64,000 bases of DNA from assembly GCF_902810435.1 (NCBI RefSeq), contig NZ_LR778174.1:917501-981500 (forward strand). The letters are read 5' to 3'. The translations under genes and the position numbers were made by a program. This document shows positions 54,849 to 64,000 of the stretch, one piece after another. A model generated the notes under the pieces. The model worked only from the letters and a program-made list of their open reading frames with translations, made no database searches and was not told the DNA's origin. The DNA comes from Veillonella parvula. Its GTDB lineage: Bacteria > Bacillota > Negativicutes > Veillonellales > Veillonellaceae. Each line of letters begins with the position of its first letter. The stretch's first letter is position 1.

Positions 54849-57272
54849 ATGGAATTATTGGCTCCTGCCGGTACGATGGAAAACTTTATAGCCGCTTTAG
54901 AATCCGGGGCTGATGCCATTTATCTTGGTGGCAAAGGTTTTAATGCCCGAGCTCATGCAGCAAACTTTGGAATTGAGGAATTAACCGAGGCTATTCGCTT
55001 GGCCCATATTCTAGATGTGTCTGTGTATGTAACAGTAAATATCCTCATAGGTGACTCCGAATTATCTGCTCTTAAGACATATTTAAAGGACTTAGAGCGC
55101 ATCGGCGTGGATGCTATCATCGTTCAAGATTTAGCAGTGGCTAAATTGGCGCAGCGAGTGGCTCCTAAATTACACTTACATGGCAGTACACAAATGACTG
55201 CGGCTACGCTCGATGCGGTTCGTTTTTATGAAAGTCTCGGTTTTACACGTGTTGTTTTAGCTCGTGAATTGAGCCTCGCTGAAATTGAACATATTTGCAA
55301 GAACTGTACAGCTGAAATCGAAGTCTTTGTACACGGTGCGTTGTGCGTATGTTATTCTGGTCAATGCTTAATGAGTTCTTTCATTGGTGGTCGCAGTGGT
55401 AACCGTGGTGCTTGTGCACAGCCTTGTCGGTTGCCTTATGAGCTATTGGATTCTTCAGGTACTAGCTTGTTGCCAAAACACGAAGCCTATCTATTAAGTC
55501 CAAAGGATCTTAACTATAGTGAATATATGAATGAACTTGTGGCGGCCGGTGTTACGTCCTTTAAGGTAGAAGGGCGTATGAAAAAGGTTTCCTACGTGCG
55601 TCAAGTTATTGGGACCTATCGTCATATTTTAGATACGGCTCATATAGATTCTACTGATGCCGATGCATTAGCTTCTGGATTTAATCGTGGATTTTCTACG
55701 GATTATTTAACAGACCATGTAGGAAAATCAATGATGACCGTGGTGGCCCCAAATAATCAAGGGAAATTGATTGGCAAAGCTGAGGTCAAAAAGGGTCAAG
55801 TTCATTTATTCCTAACAGAACCGATTGAAAAAGGATCACTCTTAAAGGTCATGCAAAGTTCTGGTAGTATTACGTATTATCAAATCGATCAGAACTGGTC
55901 TCTAGTGGATGAAAAGCATATTGTAGGTAAACCGGATGAAGGCTTTGCTGCGGGGCAAGTATTCCTTGCATCAGGCCCTAAAGCTAAAAAGCAACGGGGA
56001 CTACAAGACTTTACCGCTAAATTAGAGGTACATGGTTATTTATCTATTAATACTGAACGAGAAATACCTTATACAGAACTAACCTTTGTATTGAATGATG
56101 GTCGTACTGTGACTATATCTAACGAGTTTGAACCTGTTTATGCTAACAATAAACCGACTACATTAGAGAAGGTTAGAGATCAAGTAGGTAGATTAGGGAA
56201 TACATTATTTACACTAGGCTCTATGTCTATTCCTGATGGACCGTACATGTGGCCCGCTAGTGTTTTAAATGCATTGCGTCGTGATGCTGTAGAGGCGCTA
56301 GAAAACTTGTTGATTACAGACCATGAAGCAGCTTGGGCAGAACATGCTGTAGAACCCAAAAATATGTCATCGTTAGTAGCTAAAAGTAAGGTTCAATACA
56401 CAGAGCTTATGGTGAGTGCTCGCGTTGATGAACTCGATGGTGTAAAAGCAGCGATCGAAGGGGGCGCTAAGAAGATTATCTTCGGTGGTGACCGTTTGCA
56501 ACGTAAGCCTTATGAAATTAGCATCTACGAGCAGGTAGCCAAACTTTGTAAAGAGCATAATGTACTCTGTGTATTTGCTACGCCTCGCGTCGTTAAAGAT
56601 GATGAGGTAGACGCGTACATGAATACGCTTAAGGCCATAGTTGAGTCTAAACCAGATAGCATTTCTATTCATGTACCACAAGCATTACTGTGGCTTCGCG
56701 ATTTAGGGTATACAGGTGCTATTGAAGCTGATACAGGTCTCAACATATTTAATAGCTCTGCATTACAAGTATGGGATGACTTCAATTTGAGTAGCATAGC
56801 ACCATCCTTAGAGTTGACCTTGGCGCAACTAGTAAATTTACAAAAATCTACTCATTTGCCATTAGAGGTAATGGTACACGGTTATACAGAAATGATGATT
56901 TCTGAGTATTGTGCCATCGCTAGCTTTGTTGGTACTGGTAAAAAGGAAAATTGTCCTATGCCGTGCGTAATAGAAGATTACGCATTAAAGGACCGCAAAG
57001 GGGAAGTGTTCCCACTTCGTACTGATCCATATTGCCGTATGCACATTATGAACAGCCATGAAATAGATATGCGTGCTTACGTGCCTGAGTTACATCGTAA
57101 AGGTCTACATATCTTGCGCATCGATGGGCGTCATATGGATCCACATCGATTGCGTAACATTGTAGCAGATTATGTATCCATTCAAAATGGAACAAAAGAG
57201 GCTCCGCCTAAGAGTATAGGTAAAGATGATACACCTATTACAAGGGGCCACTATTTTAGAGGTATTTTATAA
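54849..57272 (+). CDS. Peptidase U32 family protein, RlhA-like
   Basis: An 807-residue protein with an N-terminal U32 barrel (LLAPAGTMENFIAALESGADA, residues about 3-23) and the U32 cysteine region HGALCVCYSGQCLMSS followed by NRGACAQPCRLPYEL, which in U32 hydroxylases ligates an Fe-S cluster. A DUF3656-like middle section (about 380-480) and a second, shorter U32-like half (about 515-760) with ENCPMPC follow. E. coli RlhA, of related architecture, hydroxylates C2501 of 23S rRNA; assignment to that role is inference. ATG 54849 follows AGAAAGGA. It is 13 bases from mutS2. Confidence 0.85.
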   Translation: MELLAPAGTMENFIAALESGADAIYLGGKGFNARAHAANFGIEELTEAIRLAHILDVSVYVTVNILIGDSELSALKTYLKDLERIGVDAIIVQDLAVAKLAQRVAPKLHLHGSTQMTAATLDAVRFYESLGFTRVVLARELSLAEIEHICKNCTAEIEVFVHGALCVCYSGQCLMSSFIGGRSGNRGACAQPCRLPYELLDSSGTSLLPKHEAYLLSPKDLNYSEYMNELVAAGVTSFKVEGRMKKVSYVRQVIGTYRHILDTAHIDSTDADALASGFNRGFSTDYLTDHVGKSMMTVVAPNNQGKLIGKAEVKKGQVHLFLTEPIEKGSLLKVMQSSGSITYYQIDQNWSLVDEKHIVGKPDEGFAAGQVFLASGPKAKKQRGLQDFTAKLEVHGYLSINTEREIPYTELTFVLNDGRTVTISNEFEPVYANNKPTTLEKVRDQVGRLGNTLFTLGSMSIPDGPYMWPASVLNALRRDAVEALENLLITDHEAAWAEHAVEPKNMSSLVAKSKVQYTELMVSARVDELDGVKAAIEGGAKKIIFGGDRLQRKPYEISIYEQVAKLCKEHNVLCVFATPRVVKDDEVDAYMNTLKAIVESKPDSISIHVPQALLWLRDLGYTGAIEADTGLNIFNSSALQVWDDFNLSSIAPSLELTLAQLVNLQKSTHLPLEVMVHGYTEMMISEYCAIASFVGTGKKENCPMPCVIEDYALKDRKGEVFPLRTDPYCRMHIMNSHEIDMRAYVPELHRKGLHILRIDGRHMDPHRLRNIVADYVSIQNGTKEAPPKSIGKDDTPITRGHYFRGIL

Positions 57273-57285
57273 AAGAGGTAGTACA

Positions 57286-59664
57286 TTGTTTAACGAAGAT
57301 GTATTAGACTTTCACCATATAAAAGAACAATTACAACAGCATTGTAGTTCTACTATCGCTAAAGAATTGGCTATGAATATTGAGCCAATGACGGATGCTA
57401 AAGCTATTCAAGAGAACCTTGATGAGACGGCAGAAGCCATGCGTTCTTTGCAAACAGAGGTAAAACAGCCGTTAGGCGGTACACGCGATATTCGTGAATC
57501 TTGCAAGAAGAGTCGCAAAGACTTTGTTCTTACACGTGAAGCCTTGTGGGACATTTATTTGACCATTGGTGCTTATAAGCGCATGACAAAGTTCTTTAGA
57601 ACGAAATATATGGATTATCCATTGCTATCCCTATGGGTACAGGATATGCCGAATACAGATCGCATTGAAAACCGTTTTAAACGCGTCTTTGATGAAAAGG
57701 GGGAATTGCTTGATACCGCGTCTCCTAAATTGGCGAGCCTTAGAAATACGATTATTAAAACTCGTGAAAAGATTAAAAATGATATTCAAGCTATCCTGCA
57801 TGATAAAGATAATCAAAAGTATTTCCAAGAAACCATCATTACGCAGCGTAACAATCGTTACGTAATTCCTGTAAAACAAGAGTATCGCCAATACTTTGAT
57901 GGCCTTATTCACGACCGTTCTGCAACGGGTCAAACACTTTACATTGAACCGATGCGTTTGGTGAATCTAAATAATGAATTACAAGAGGCTTTGATTGGTG
58001 AAGAGCAAGAGGTCTTGCGTATTTACCGCGAGTTATCGGCTCTTGTAAAACAACATAGCAATGATTTGATGGATGCTTGTGAAAAGGTATCCCATATCGA
58101 ATTTGTATATGGTAAGGCAAGTCTTGCTATTTCTTACAAGGGGGTACCGGCAATCTTAAGTACTGACAGAACCGTTAATCTCATGAGAGCTCGTCACCCA
58201 TTTATTCCACCAAATATGGTAGTGCCTACAAATATTCAATTAGGTACATCGTACCGTATTTTACTAATTACTGGTTCTAACACAGGTGGTAAAACAGTTT
58301 CCCTTAAAACATTGGGCCTGTTGAGCTTGATGAATCAATGTGGCCTATTTATCCCTGCTGATCACGGTTCTATGTTACCAGTATTCCATAATATCTTTGC
58401 CGACATTGGAGACGAGCAAAGTATTGAGGCCAGCCTTAGTACGTTCTCTGCTCATATGACACAAGTTATTTCCATCATCAAACATTGTGGTCCTAACGAC
58501 TTGGTTTTACTGGATGAACTTGGGTCTGGTACTGATCCAGAAGAAGGTAGCGCATTAGCTGTATCTATTCTTGAGTTCTTCCGTAAAAAAGGTGCCCTTA
58601 TGATGGTAAGTACCCATTATAATGAGCTTAAAAATTATGCTTACCATACGGAAGGTATTGAAAATGGTCACGTAGAGTTTGATGAGCGCACCTTAAAACC
58701 TACATATCGGCTCCATATCGGCGTAGCCGGCAGTAGCCATGCGTTAAGCATTGCTGCACGTTTAGGCTTACCAAAGGACATTGTAGAACGCGCAACAGAG
58801 TATAAATCTCAATTTGGTAGTCATGAAATGGAAGAAGTTCTTTCCGACTTAAACGAACAACTCCGTAAAGCCTCTGAACGTGAAAGAGCGTTAAAGAAAG
58901 AGCTTGATGAAACACGTCGTATGCGTGGCCAATTAGAGAAGGAAAAGAAACAGTTTAACGAAAAACGTAAACAAATCTTAGCCAAAGCTCAGGCCGATGC
59001 AGAATCCATGAAACGTAGTTTACGCGTTGAAGGGGAAGCGATTATCAAACAATTGAAAGCGCAATTCTCTGAAACAAATAAGGATAGGCGTCAATCGGCT
59101 ATTAATGCAGCACGTAAGGGGATTTCTAGTGTTCATGTACCAGAAGCTCCAGTGGATGATGATCGTAAGTCGTTAACCGCAGATGCTATTAAGGTTGGCC
59201 AAGCTGTTTATGTTACGTCCTTGCGTTCGTTGGGTACTGTGTTATCTATCAATGGTAACCGTGTAAATGTTGATATTAATGGACTAACAGCTACCGTTAA
59301 GGTTAGTGAATTACAATCAACTACACGTGAAGAAGGCAATAAACTAGCACGTGAACAAAAAGAAGCCATGCCTAAAACAAGAAAACGTATGGGTGGCTCC
59401 GCCGTACAACGTCAAAAAGAGGTTCGTACTGAAATCAACATTCTTGGCCAAACAGTAGATGAAGCGACCGTTTCTGTAGGTAGATTTATTGACCAAGCTT
59501 TGCTTGGTGGTGTTAATCAAGTGCGTATTATTCATGGTAAGGGTACAGGTGCATTACGTGAAGGCGTTCACCAATATTTACGTACCTTGCCTCATGTAGC
59601 GCACTTTGAAACAGCCGGTTATGATGAAGGTGGTGCAGGGGCTACAAATGTAGTTCTTAAATAA
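57286..59664 (+). CDS. mutS2: MutS2 family protein (Smr endonuclease/ribosome-rescue ATPase)
   Basis: A 792-residue protein. Domains in order: core and lever helices (about 10-300), ATPase with Walker A GSNTGGKTVS (about 335) and Walker B LLDELGSGTDPEEG, a long coiled coil (about 515-610, many Glu, Lys, Arg), a KOW-like linker and a C-terminal Smr domain with RIIHGKGTGALREGV. MutS2 has roles in limiting recombination and in splitting collided ribosomes. It lacks the mismatch-binding domain of MutS. The start is TTG 57286 (MFNEDVLDF), following AAAGAGGTAG; earlier starts overlap the U32 gene. Confidence 0.94.
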   Translation: MFNEDVLDFHHIKEQLQQHCSSTIAKELAMNIEPMTDAKAIQENLDETAEAMRSLQTEVKQPLGGTRDIRESCKKSRKDFVLTREALWDIYLTIGAYKRMTKFFRTKYMDYPLLSLWVQDMPNTDRIENRFKRVFDEKGELLDTASPKLASLRNTIIKTREKIKNDIQAILHDKDNQKYFQETIITQRNNRYVIPVKQEYRQYFDGLIHDRSATGQTLYIEPMRLVNLNNELQEALIGEEQEVLRIYRELSALVKQHSNDLMDACEKVSHIEFVYGKASLAISYKGVPAILSTDRTVNLMRARHPFIPPNMVVPTNIQLGTSYRILLITGSNTGGKTVSLKTLGLLSLMNQCGLFIPADHGSMLPVFHNIFADIGDEQSIEASLSTFSAHMTQVISIIKHCGPNDLVLLDELGSGTDPEEGSALAVSILEFFRKKGALMMVSTHYNELKNYAYHTEGIENGHVEFDERTLKPTYRLHIGVAGSSHALSIAARLGLPKDIVERATEYKSQFGSHEMEEVLSDLNEQLRKASERERALKKELDETRRMRGQLEKEKKQFNEKRKQILAKAQADAESMKRSLRVEGEAIIKQLKAQFSETNKDRRQSAINAARKGISSVHVPEAPVDDDRKSLTADAIKVGQAVYVTSLRSLGTVLSINGNRVNVDINGLTATVKVSELQSTTREEGNKLAREQKEAMPKTRKRMGGSAVQRQKEVRTEINILGQTVDEATVSVGRFIDQALLGGVNQVRIIHGKGTGALREGVHQYLRTLPHVAHFETAGYDEGGAGATNVVLK

Positions 59665-59700
59665 AATATAATTTTCAAAATATTGTATATGGAAATAAAA

Positions 59701-59735
59701 AGGTAGTAAGCTCTTAGGGCTTGCTACCTTTTTGT
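59701..59735 (+). terminator. Terminator after mutS2
   Basis: AGGTAGTAAGC pairs with GCTTGCTACCT around CTCTTAGG, followed by five T. Confidence 0.9.
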
Positions 59736-59771
59736 ATAGATAATATTTAGATAGTAAATATGTATATAAAG

Positions 59772-59803
59772 AAAGGGCGGAACACTGAGTTCCGCCCTTT
59801 TAG
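59772..59803. terminator. Bidirectional terminator between mutS2 and the PBP gene
   Basis: AAAGGGCGGAAC and GTTCCGCCCTTT form a perfect 12-bp stem around ACTGA. On the minus strand TTTCTTTATA follows, so it also ends the PBP transcript. Confidence 0.9.
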
Positions 59804-59817
59804 AAACTACTGTTGAA

Positions 59818-61908
59818 TTAGCGTTCCTTTTTAGACTTTTTATTTTTCGATGAATTTGATTTCTGTTCTGTAACCTCTTCTTTTTGAGGCTTGTCATTAC
59901 TTTTTATTTTTTCATCTGTTGTTTTGCCTGTATCGTCTTTCTTATCTGCTTTTTCGTCCTTTTTATCTTCTTTTTTAGGTTGTGCCTTTGCAGGATTGAC
60001 GTAACCTTCAGAGATTGCTGATTGTGCGCTAGCTGGGACAGGGAAGTCAGATGCTGGAGTATTGGCAAGAGCATTGGCCATGAATTGACCCCACATAACA
60101 GCAGGTGTACTACCACCTGTAATACCGTGTAATGTTTCGGTGCCGTAGTCATCACCAATCCAAACAGCAGCTACTAAATCTGGAGTGTAACCTATGAACC
60201 AAGCATCTTTGGAATCATCAGTAGTACCTGTTTTACCTGCTGCAGGACGACCGATGGCTGCATTACCGCCAGTACCGCCATTTATAACAGATTCTAGCAT
60301 ATTAGTCATGATGGCCGCATCTTTTTCATCAATAACACGTTTTTCTTGGATAGAGTTTTCTTCTACAACTTGGCCGTTGCGATCTACAATTTTAAGGATA
60401 GCTGTAGGTTGAACCTTGATACCGCCATTAGCAAGTACACCGTAAGCCTGTACCATATCAAGAGGTGTAACACCATGAGTTAAACCGCCAAGTGCTGTCG
60501 ATAAGTTGTAATCTTGATCAGTTAGAGTAGAGATACCCATTTCTTTAGCAAGATTAATAACTTTAGTCATACCTACTTCATCGGCAACTTTTACAGCTGC
60601 TACGTTGCGAGAATGTTGTAATGCGTAGCGGTATGTAATATTACCTTCGTAGTCGTTTTCATAGTTTTTAGGACTCCAATTACCGAAAGTAACAGGACTA
60701 TCATCAACTATAGAACCAGGAGTTTTACCTGATTGAATAGCTGCTAAGTAAACGAAAGGTTTCATAGTAGAACCAGGTTGACGTTCTGCTTGTGTAGCGC
60801 GGTTGAAAGCGTCATCACCGCGACCACCGACCATGGCTACAATGTAACCATTGTGAGGGTTCATAGCTACTATAGCACCTTGTGGTTGAGATAATCCATT
60901 TTTATCGGTGTAGTAATTAGGCAAGTTTTGCATTGCTGCAACTGCAGCATTTTGTGCATCCATGTCGAGAGTAGTATAGATTTTTAATCCATCTTTATAG
61001 ATGGCATCATCGCCGTACTTTTCAGAAATTTGAGAAATAACATAGTTAATGAAGTAAGATGCATTAGATTTCTCATGAGCTTGTTCTTGTTTAGCTATCA
61101 AACCTAAATCTGCTTGGCGAGCTTCGTCAGCTTGCTCTTGTGTAATATAACCATATTTTACCATTTGGCCCAATACGACGGCTTGACGCTTTTTACTAGC
61201 CTCCAAATCATTAAATGGGGAGTAATAGTTAGGGCTTTGTGGTAAACCAGCAATGAGTGCCGCTTGTGCAAGTGTTAACTCACTAGCATCCTTACCAAAA
61301 TATACATGAGATGCAGATTGTACACCGTAAGCACCTTGACCAAAGTAGATTTGGTTCATATACATTTCAAGGATTTCATCCTTGGTGTAATGTTGTTCAA
61401 TTTTAAGGGCTAATAAAGCTTCGGAAATTTTACGTTTTAATGTTCTATCTTGAGATAAGAATGCATTACGAGCTAACTGTTGAGTAATTGTGGAACCACC
61501 TTCAGATACGCCGCTATGTACAATGTTTACCCATACGGCACGTAAAATACCAATTGGGTCAATACCATGATGCGTATAGAACCGAGAATCTTCTGTAGCT
61601 ACAAAGGCATTCTGTAAATCTTTTGGTACATCTTTTAGAGGTACTGGTAATCTATTTTCTGTGGAGTGAACCGTAGTAATGAGATTGCCATGCACGTCAT
61701 AAATCTGAGACGATGCAGAAGGGCGTACATTGGATACATCCGGTAGATTTGATAATGTGGCACTTATGAAACCACAGCCACCACCGGCTACGATGAGTAT
61801 AAAGAGAAGTGTACAAATCCAAAATAGACGCTTAGGATTTGTTTTCTTCGGTGTAGAACCATTGCCATTTGAGCGGCGATTGGTTCTCGTATTTGAGTTA
61901 CTACTCAT
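59818..61908 (-). CDS. Class A penicillin-binding protein (bifunctional transglycosylase/transpeptidase, PBP1A)
   Basis: A 696-residue membrane-anchored enzyme. After a basic, Asn-rich cytoplasmic tail and one membrane segment (about 28-48) comes the GT51 transglycosylase (EDSRFYTHHGIDPIG and GGSTITQQLARN), then the transpeptidase with the active-site serine in PGSTMKP, the SRN motif (HSRNVAAVK) and KTG (AAGKTGTTDDSKD). The last 60 residues are a Lys/Asp/Glu-rich low-complexity tail. It polymerises lipid II made by the dcw genes and crosslinks it. The ATG follows AGAGGTGA. Confidence 0.94.
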   Translation of the reverse strand: MSSNSNTRTNRRSNGNGSTPKKTNPKRLFWICTLLFILIVAGGGCGFISATLSNLPDVSNVRPSASSQIYDVHGNLITTVHSTENRLPVPLKDVPKDLQNAFVATEDSRFYTHHGIDPIGILRAVWVNIVHSGVSEGGSTITQQLARNAFLSQDRTLKRKISEALLALKIEQHYTKDEILEMYMNQIYFGQGAYGVQSASHVYFGKDASELTLAQAALIAGLPQSPNYYSPFNDLEASKKRQAVVLGQMVKYGYITQEQADEARQADLGLIAKQEQAHEKSNASYFINYVISQISEKYGDDAIYKDGLKIYTTLDMDAQNAAVAAMQNLPNYYTDKNGLSQPQGAIVAMNPHNGYIVAMVGGRGDDAFNRATQAERQPGSTMKPFVYLAAIQSGKTPGSIVDDSPVTFGNWSPKNYENDYEGNITYRYALQHSRNVAAVKVADEVGMTKVINLAKEMGISTLTDQDYNLSTALGGLTHGVTPLDMVQAYGVLANGGIKVQPTAILKIVDRNGQVVEENSIQEKRVIDEKDAAIMTNMLESVINGGTGGNAAIGRPAAGKTGTTDDSKDAWFIGYTPDLVAAVWIGDDYGTETLHGITGGSTPAVMWGQFMANALANTPASDFPVPASAQSAISEGYVNPAKAQPKKEDKKDEKADKKDDTGKTTDEKIKSNDKPQKEEVTEQKSNSSKNKKSKKER

Positions 61909-61967
61909 AGAGTCACCTCTTTTTTCTTTTAGTAAATATAACGTAAATTCTATTACGCAGTTATAAA

Positions 61968-61995
61968 TATTATATCATAAATGGTTTAAATCCAA
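61968..61995 (-). promoter_or_regulatory. Promoter of the class A PBP gene
   Basis: On the minus strand, TTGGAT (61995-61990) and TATAAT (61973-61968) are 16 bases apart, about 60 bases before the ATG. Confidence 0.55.
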
Positions 61996-62007
61996 TACTA
62001 TATATAA

Positions 62008-62036
62008 TTGTGAAAGTTTTTAGATAATGGTATACT
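62008..62036 (+). promoter_or_regulatory. tyrS promoter
   Basis: TTGTGA (62008-62013) and TATACT (62031-62036) with a 17-base spacer. The leader to the ATG is only about 25 bases, too short for a T-box. It is divergent from the PBP promoter, with the two -35 boxes 12 bases apart. Confidence 0.7.
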
Positions 62037-62065
62037 TAAACAATAGTATTTCTAGGAGGATTATC

Positions 62066-63274
62066 ATGATTAGTGCTCAAGAACAAGTGCGCCAAATTAA
62101 ACATGGTGTAGCGGATTTAATTAACGAACAAGATCTTGTAAAAAAAATAGAGAAATCCATTAAGGAAAATAAACCACTAGTTGTAAAACTAGGTTTGGAT
62201 CCAACGGCTCCAGATATTCATTTGGGACATACTGTTCCTCTTCGCAAGCTGCGTTTATTCCAAGAATTTGGTCATCAAGTAGTGATCGTCATCGGTGGCT
62301 TCACTGCTCGTATTGGTGATCCTACTGGTAAAAGTGTTACTCGTCCACCATTAACAAAAGAAGAAGTATTGAAAAATGCTGAAACTTATAAGACACAAAT
62401 CTTCAAGGTATTAGACCCAGAAAAAACAATCGTTCGTGACAATAGTGAATGGTTAGAATCTATGAATTTTGCTGACGTACTTCGTTTGGCTAGCTCTTAT
62501 ACAGTTGCCCGTATGATGGAACGCGATGATTTCAGCAAACGCTTTAAAGAAGGTCGTCCTATTGGCGTGCATGAGTTCATGTACCCATTGATGCAAGGTC
62601 ACGATTCTGTTGCATTACATGCAGACGTTGAATTTGGTGGCACAGACCAAACTTTTAACCTGTTGATGGGGCGTCATTTACAAGAGTTAGAAGGTCAAGA
62701 GCCACAAGTTGTTATTACAATGCCATTGCTTGAAGGCCTTGACGGCATTCAAAAAATGAGTAAATCTTTGGGCAATTACATCGGTATTGATGAAGAACCT
62801 AAAGAAATGTATGGTAAAGCAATGTCCATTCCTGATGAATTGATGATGCGTTATTTCATGCTCGTTACAGATATGTCTATTGAAGAGCAAGAGGACATGA
62901 CAAAGCGTCTTGAATCCGGTGAATTGCATCCGCGTGATGCCAAGATGCAATTAGCACGTACCATTGTTCGCTTGTACCATGGTGAAGAAGCTGCTCTCGA
63001 AGCGGAAGAAGAATTTAAACGGGTGTTCCAACAACGCGCCATGCCTACAGATATTCCTGAGTACGCTATGGATGCACCAACAGAACCAATCTTTGTCCCA
63101 CAATTCTGTACAGATGCTGGCTTAACTGCATCTAATGGTGAAGCCCGTCGCTCCATTAAAGCAGGTGCTTTCAAAGTAAATGGCGAAAAATATAACGAAG
63201 AAAACATTACTCTTGAAGACGGCATGATCCTTCAAGTCGGTAAACGCAAATTCCTAAAAATTAAATTTAACTAA
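62066..63274 (+). CDS. tyrS: Tyrosyl-tRNA synthetase
   Basis: A 402-residue class I synthetase. It shows [16 protein letters not shown] (HIGH-type motif), [13 protein letters not shown], the [16 protein letters not shown] tyrosine site, and the KMSKS loop [11 protein letters not shown] near residue 230, then a C-terminal S4-like domain ([15 protein letters not shown]). The sequence belongs to the TyrZ/longer-insert type rather than the E. coli TyrS type by its HLGH and KMSKSLGN motifs. ATG 62066 follows TAGGAGGA. Confidence 0.95.
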   Translation: MISAQEQVRQIKHGVADLINEQDLVKKIEKSIKENKPLVVKLGLDPTAPDIHLGHTVPLRKLRLFQEFGHQVVIVIGGFTARIGDPTGKSVTRPPLTKEEVLKNAETYKTQIFKVLDPEKTIVRDNSEWLESMNFADVLRLASSYTVARMMERDDFSKRFKEGRPIGVHEFMYPLMQGHDSVALHADVEFGGTDQTFNLLMGRHLQELEGQEPQVVITMPLLEGLDGIQKMSKSLGNYIGIDEEPKEMYGKAMSIPDELMMRYFMLVTDMSIEEQEDMTKRLESGELHPRDAKMQLARTIVRLYHGEEAALEAEEEFKRVFQQRAMPTDIPEYAMDAPTEPIFVPQFCTDAGLTASNGEARRSIKAGAFKVNGEKYNEENITLEDGMILQVGKRKFLKIKFN

Positions 63275-63277
63275 TAT

Positions 63278-63320
63278 AAAACTGTGATGAGGTACAGAAA
63301 CCTTGTCACAGTTTTTTTAT
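63278..63320 (+). terminator. Terminator after tyrS
   Basis: AAACTGTGA and TCACAGTTT pair, extended by GG/CC, followed by seven T. Confidence 0.9.
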
Positions 63321-63493
63321 CTATTTTGTCTATAAGATTATTTATCTACTGAATCTACTATTTGTGAAGCAAAAAATGACTTACAAGTTAATGTATAATA
63401 AATATAAACGATAAATATAAAATACAAATTTGATACATAAAAGACTTAAATAGATATTATATAAATTTACTATAATTTTTAAGAGGACCATAT

Positions 63494-64000
63494 ATGGACA
63501 AAGTACTAAACAACTTTTTAGAACAACGAGAACATACTGTTCTTACAGATATTGATGTTATCACGGCGGCAGTAGCCGTGCCTCTATTAGAAATCGATGG
63601 AGAAAATCATGTGGTGTTTACTGTGCGTAGTAATACATTGCGACGTCAACCTGGTGAAATCAGTTTCCCTGGCGGGCACTGTGAGCCTAATGATAAAAGC
63701 GGTGCTCATACAGCCATGCGCGAATGTTCTGAGGAACTGGGTATAGATTTAGATCAAATTGAACTGCTAGGCAATTTAGACTGTCTAGTATCTGCCATAG
63801 GTGTAAAACTATATGCCGTAGCAGTGCGACTACATACAAGTGATTTAAAACCAAATTCCGATGAAGTAGGAGAGGTATTTACAGTTCCCTTACAATATCT
63901 ACTAGACATGGAGCCAACCGTAGGTCACTTAGACATAGCTACAAGACCGTTGCGTGATTTTCCGTTTCATCTATTAGAAGGTTATAATATTGACTGGAAA
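63494..64000 (+). CDS. Nudix hydrolase, CoA diphosphatase type (partial, runs off the window)
   Basis: The frame is open to the last base; 169 codons are visible from ATG 63494, which follows AGAGGA. It matches the coenzyme A pyrophosphatase branch (NUDT7/8, YeaB/NudL): the UPF0035 motif VRSNTLRRQPGEISFPGG joins directly to the Nudix box (GGHCEP, then AMRECSEELG) with the metal-binding glutamates. These enzymes cleave CoA to phosphopantetheine and 3',5'-ADP. The 3' end is outside the window. It is separated from tyrS by a terminator and 170 bases of AT-rich sequence with no clear promoter. Confidence 0.85.
   Translation, partial: MDKVLNNFLEQREHTVLTDIDVITAAVAVPLLEIDGENHVVFTVRSNTLRRQPGEISFPGGHCEPNDKSGAHTAMRECSEELGIDLDQIELLGNLDCLVSAIGVKLYAVAVRLHTSDLKPNSDEVGEVFTVPLQYLLDMEPTVGHLDIATRPLRDFPFHLLEGYNIDWK

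Noticed and set aside
62037-62065. T-box leader for tyrS
   Set aside because: The promoter places the transcript start about 25 bases before the ATG, too short for a T-box.

Overview
The window is a stretch of an AT-rich Negativicutes chromosome, most likely Veillonella (V. parvula group). The genus is inferred from protein flavour and gene order, not from a search. Supporting signs are Firmicutes-type operons (cggR-gapA-pgk-tpiA-gpmI-eno; prfA-prmC-sua5-ywlE-rpiB-glyA-upp) together with signs of an outer membrane (a small beta-barrel protein with a signal peptide and C-terminal Phe, and a MacA/MacB efflux pair). Genes are dense and almost all on the + strand. Only a DUF896 gene and a class A PBP gene are on the - strand. 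I saw no rRNA, tRNA, CRISPR array, insertion sequence or prophage.

Layout: 1-3523 holds the end of an M16C peptidase, a GluQ-RS-like enzyme, a CoA-binding protein and a thioredoxin. 3570-17613 is a division and cell wall (dcw) cluster: mraZ-rsmH-ftsL-murE-murF-mraY-murD-murG-murC-ddl-ftsQ-DUF881-sbp-ftsZ. It carries GTGG boxes before mraZ, and ftsI, ftsW, murB and ftsA are absent from it. 17694-22738 holds an outer membrane protein, an aminotransferase, DUF896, nth, an unrecognised 481-residue protein and a PC4-like protein. 22818-30056 is a translation and one-carbon block: rpmE, DUF1385, prfA, prmC, sua5, ywlE-like, rpiB, glyA, upp. 30168-37357 is the lower-glycolysis operon, with a good promoter and a CggR-type operator of two boxes exactly 20 bp apart.

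37361-45510 is a type IV pilus or competence-pseudopilus operon: pilB-like, pilT, pilC, a major pilin with a 42-residue leader, a prepilin peptidase without the methylase part, four minor pilin-like proteins, and pilM/N/O-like genes. It contains no secretin gene. It is followed by a diverged shikimate-kinase-like gene whose basic tail overlaps pfkA. 47349-50585 is macA-macB(ATPase)-macB(permease). The rest holds a thioesterase, pheST, a U32 peptidase-family protein, mutS2, a class A PBP (-), tyrS and the start of a CoA-type Nudix hydrolase that runs off the window.

Most genes are housekeeping. The parts that deserve attention are the orphan 481-residue gene (possibly a decayed N6-methyltransferase/specificity fusion), the secretin-less pilus operon with its unexplained leader, the aroK-like gene, and the regulatory sites before mraZ and cggR.
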